Shown piece after piece: positions 61,923 through 64,000 of a stretch of DNA of 64,000 nt. Below the pieces are notes generated by a model that was given only the letters and a program-made list of their open reading frames with translations, was not told the origin of the DNA and ran no database searches. The position numbers and the translations under genes are program-made. Numbering within the stretch: the stretch's first letter is position 1; the number at the start of each line of letters is the position of its first letter. The DNA comes from Alkalibacillus silvisoli (GTDB lineage Bacteria; Bacillota; Bacilli; Bacillales; Alkalibacillaceae): NCBI RefSeq assembly GCF_039521975.1, contig NZ_BAAACZ010000009.1:372001-436000 (forward strand), in the 5' to 3' direction.

Positions 61923-62369
61923 ATGGAAAAGACATTTATTATGGTTAAACCAGACGGAGTACAAAGAAACTTAGTAGGTGATATTGTTTCACGTTTTGAA
62001 CAAAAAGGTTTTAAATTAGCAGGTGCTAAACTTATGCAAATCCCAACTGAATTAGCTGAAGAGCATTACGGAGAACATAAGGACAAGCCTTTCTTTGGAG
62101 AACTTGTTGATTTCATTACTTCTGGCCCAGTATTTGCAATGGTTTGGGAAGGTGAAAATGTTATTTCAACAGCTCGTAAAATGATGGGGGCAACTAACCC
62201 TGCTGAATCAGATATCGGCACGATTCGCGGTGATTATGGTTTAACAGTAGGTAAAAACGTTATTCACGGTTCTGACTCTCCTGAATCAGCTGAACGTGAA
62301 ATTGGTTTATTCTTTAAAGAAGGCGGCTTAGTAGAATACACGAAAGACGCTAGCAAGTGGGTTTACTAA
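61923..62369 (+). CDS. ndk: Nucleoside diphosphate kinase
   Basis: Balances nucleoside triphosphate pools. 148 residues from ATG 61923 (AGAGGTGA upstream); the frame back to 61851 is not conserved. MVKPDGVQRNLVGDI start, catalytic His in NVIHGSDSPESAEREI (near 115). Follows hepT as in B. subtilis. Confidence 0.96.
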   Translation: MEKTFIMVKPDGVQRNLVGDIVSRFEQKGFKLAGAKLMQIPTELAEEHYGEHKDKPFFGELVDFITSGPVFAMVWEGENVISTARKMMGATNPAESDIGTIRGDYGLTVGKNVIHGSDSPESAEREIGLFFKEGGLVEYTKDASKWVY

Positions 62370-62378
62370 TTTCTCTTT

Positions 62379-62412
62379 AACCTTGTGTATATAAATACAC
62401 AAGGTTTTTTTA
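62379..62412 (+). terminator. Terminator of the hepS-menG-hepT-ndk unit
   Basis: Perfect 12-bp stem AACCTTGTGTAT (62379-62390) with 62395-62406, 4-nt loop, T-run. Confidence 0.92.
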
Positions 62413-62507
62413 CAACTTCCCGACATTTTCACAAATTCTAGCCTTACAACTTAAAACTATTATATAATTGAAATAGTTATATCAACATTGGGAGAGGTAC
62501 GGTAAAA

Positions 62508-63281
62508 ATGAAGGATGATTACATAGCATTTGTAGAACAAGTAAATAAGCGAACAGGAATTGATTTATCATTATATAAAGAAAAACAAATGAAAAGAAGA
62601 CTCACAACGTTAAGAGATAAAAGAGGTTTTAATCATTTTCACGATTACTTTAAGGCAATGATTGAAAACGAACAGCTATATTATGAATTTTTGGACAGAA
62701 TGACTATTAATGTATCAGAGTTTTATCGGAACTCTACACGGTGGGAAACTTTTAGGGTTAAAATACTACCGAACCTAATGAAAGGAAAGCAAAGTTTAAA
62801 AGTTTGGAGTGCTGCTTGTTCAACTGGAGAAGAACCATATACGATTGCAATGATTTTAAGTGATTATTTTCCATTAGACCAAATAACAGTTCATGCTACT
62901 GATATAGACGAACAAGCACTTAATAGGGCTAAAGAAGCGGTATATCCAGAACGATCTTTAAAGGAAGTGCCTGAGGATAAAAAAAGAAAGTTCTTTACCA
63001 AAAAAGGTAATTACTATGTATTATCAGAAGAAATTAAACAGTGCGTTCAATTTAGTAAGCATAACCTTTTAGCTAAGAGTTACAAAACTAGTTATGACTT
63101 AATTGTATGTCGAAATGTCTTAATCTATTTTACAGAAGAAGCTAAAAGCCAAGTGTATGAATGGTTCTCACAATCTTTAGTAACTGGAGGGGTACTTTTT
63201 GTTGGTAGTACAGAACAAATTTTTAACCCTCAAACATTTAATTTAGAAGTTGCAGAAACATTCTTTTATGAAAAACAGTGA
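62508..63281 (+). CDS. cheR: Chemotaxis protein methyltransferase
   Basis: Methylates glutamates on chemoreceptors using SAM. 257 residues: N-terminal helical CheR_N domain (1-75; NVSEFYRNSTRW), catalytic domain with WSAACSTGEEPYTIAM (SAM binding, near 99-114), CRNVLIYF. ATG 62508 with GAGAGGT upstream. The conserved ndk-cheR-aroC order fits B. subtilis; it implies a motile cell, consistent with ypfA. Confidence 0.94.
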   Translation: MKDDYIAFVEQVNKRTGIDLSLYKEKQMKRRLTTLRDKRGFNHFHDYFKAMIENEQLYYEFLDRMTINVSEFYRNSTRWETFRVKILPNLMKGKQSLKVWSAACSTGEEPYTIAMILSDYFPLDQITVHATDIDEQALNRAKEAVYPERSLKEVPEDKKRKFFTKKGNYYVLSEEIKQCVQFSKHNLLAKSYKTSYDLIVCRNVLIYFTEEAKSQVYEWFSQSLVTGGVLFVGSTEQIFNPQTFNLEVAETFFYEKQ

Positions 63282-63297
63282 ATTGGGGGTGTTTAGT

Positions 63298-64000
63298 TTG
63301 CGGTATTTAACAGCCGGAGAATCACATGGTAAACAACTAACGACAATCGTAGAAGGTGTTCCAGCTCATTTAAATTTATTAAAAGAAGATGTAAACGAGT
63401 CTTTAATTCGTAGACAAGGCGGATATGGTCGTGGCAGACGAATGAAAATCGAAAAAGACTTAGTTTCAATCTTAAGTGGTGTTAGACATGGCTACACACT
63501 TGCCTCACCAATTACACTTGCTGTGACAAATGATGATTTTAAAAATTGGGAAGATATAATGGGAGAAGACCCAGTTGATGAAGACCAACATATAAGACGT
63601 CAAGTAACTAAACCAAGGCCAGGGCATGCTGATTTAAATGGGGCTTTGAAGTACAATCATCGTGACATGCGCAATATTCTTGAAAGGTCATCTGCTAGAG
63701 AAACAGCAGCTAGAGTAGCAGCTGGTTCTATAGCGAAAAAAATATTAAGCGAATTAGGAGTTAAAGTAGTCGGATACGTAAAAGAAATTTATGGTATAGA
63801 AGCATCTGACCTTCCCATTTCTGTTGATGAAAAAATAGAGAAGTCCAATAAGTCTTTAGTCCGTACTATTGATGAAACGGTAGAAGAATCGATGAAACAA
63901 GCAATTGATCAGGCTAAACAAGATGGGGATTCAATCGGTGGAGTCGTTGAAGTGACAGTTGAAGGAGTTCCAGCAGGTTTAGGGTCGCATGTTCAATATG
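63298..64000 (+). CDS. aroC: Chorismate synthase, 5' part only
   Basis: Final shikimate-pathway enzyme (5-enolpyruvylshikimate-3-phosphate to chorismate, reduced FMN). Frame runs open from TTG 63298 (GGGGGTG upstream) to the window end, ~234 of ~390 residues. Signatures: RYLTAGESHGKQL, RRQGGYGRGRRM, KPRPGHADLNGALKY, RSSARETAARVAAG, with SIGGVVEV near the break. Corresponds to aroF of B. subtilis. Confidence 0.94.
   Translation, partial: MRYLTAGESHGKQLTTIVEGVPAHLNLLKEDVNESLIRRQGGYGRGRRMKIEKDLVSILSGVRHGYTLASPITLAVTNDDFKNWEDIMGEDPVDEDQHIRRQVTKPRPGHADLNGALKYNHRDMRNILERSSARETAARVAAGSIAKKILSELGVKVVGYVKEIYGIEASDLPISVDEKIEKSNKSLVRTIDETVEESMKQAIDQAKQDGDSIGGVVEVTVEGVPAGLGSHVQY

Overview
This 64 kb window is a chromosomal segment of an endospore-forming, low-GC member of the Bacillaceae. 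Evidence: sporulation genes throughout (spoIIM, spoIIA operon, spoVA operon, dacF, dacB-spmAB, sleB-ypeB, spoVIF, spoIVA), Bacillus-type respiratory regulation (resABCDE), a bacillithiol-linked reductase (ypdA), heptaprenyl/menaquinone genes (hepS-menG-hepT) and AGGAGG-like ribosome binding sites, often with TTG or GTG starts. Gene order follows the B. subtilis yqjH-to-aroF region closely, with deletions and insertions. The genus cannot be fixed from the sequence alone.

Layout. 1-8.7 kb: end of a Y-family polymerase gene (dinB); a leftward cluster of aldehyde dehydrogenase, RNase Z, an amber-interrupted namA and a glycerophosphodiesterase; then yqjN, yqjP and an aldo/keto reductase. 8.8-12.9 kb: nudF, yqxK, spoIIM, fur (with a PerR-box-like site at its promoter) and xerD. 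13-16.3 kb: nucleoside salvage operon deoB-pupG-pdp. 16.4-23.7 kb: dacF, spoIIAA-spoIIAB-sigF and a six-gene spoVA operon lacking spoVAEa. 24-30.4 kb: lysA, ppiB, an orphan ribT, scpAB, ypuI, a short dacB, spmAB. 30.5-37.2 kb: rluB and resABCDE. 37.2-37.6 kb: an anomalous GC-rich non-coding island. 37.6-47.2 kb: ppa and fer (leftward), ypbB-recQ-ypbD-ypbE-like, ypbH, ddl, gudB, ypdA, ansA. 47.3-58.6 kb: sleB-ypeB, ypfA, cmk, plsC, ypfD, der, gpsA, spoVIF, yphE, yphF, spoIVA. 59-64 kb: hup, hepS-menG-hepT, ndk, cheR and the start of aroC.

Functional links. SpoIIAA/AB control SigF, the first forespore sigma factor; SpoIIM acts in engulfment; DacF, DacB and SpmAB shape cortex and core dehydration; SpoVA proteins move dipicolinic acid; SpoIVA is the coat basement layer; SleB/YpeB open the cortex at germination. 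ResA/B/C assemble cytochrome c and ResD/E control respiration, while HepS/MenG/HepT supply menaquinone.

Nearly everything is conserved core genome. No CRISPR array, prophage, intact insertion sequence, RNA gene or defence system was seen. The most unusual items are the roughly 202-bp, 60% GC island at 37.36-37.57 kb flanked by 6-bp direct repeats, a hairpin that should mask the spoVIF ribosome binding site in read-through RNA, the amber codon in namA, a promoter-overlapping inverted repeat before the orphan ribT, and the long AT-rich leader of hup.
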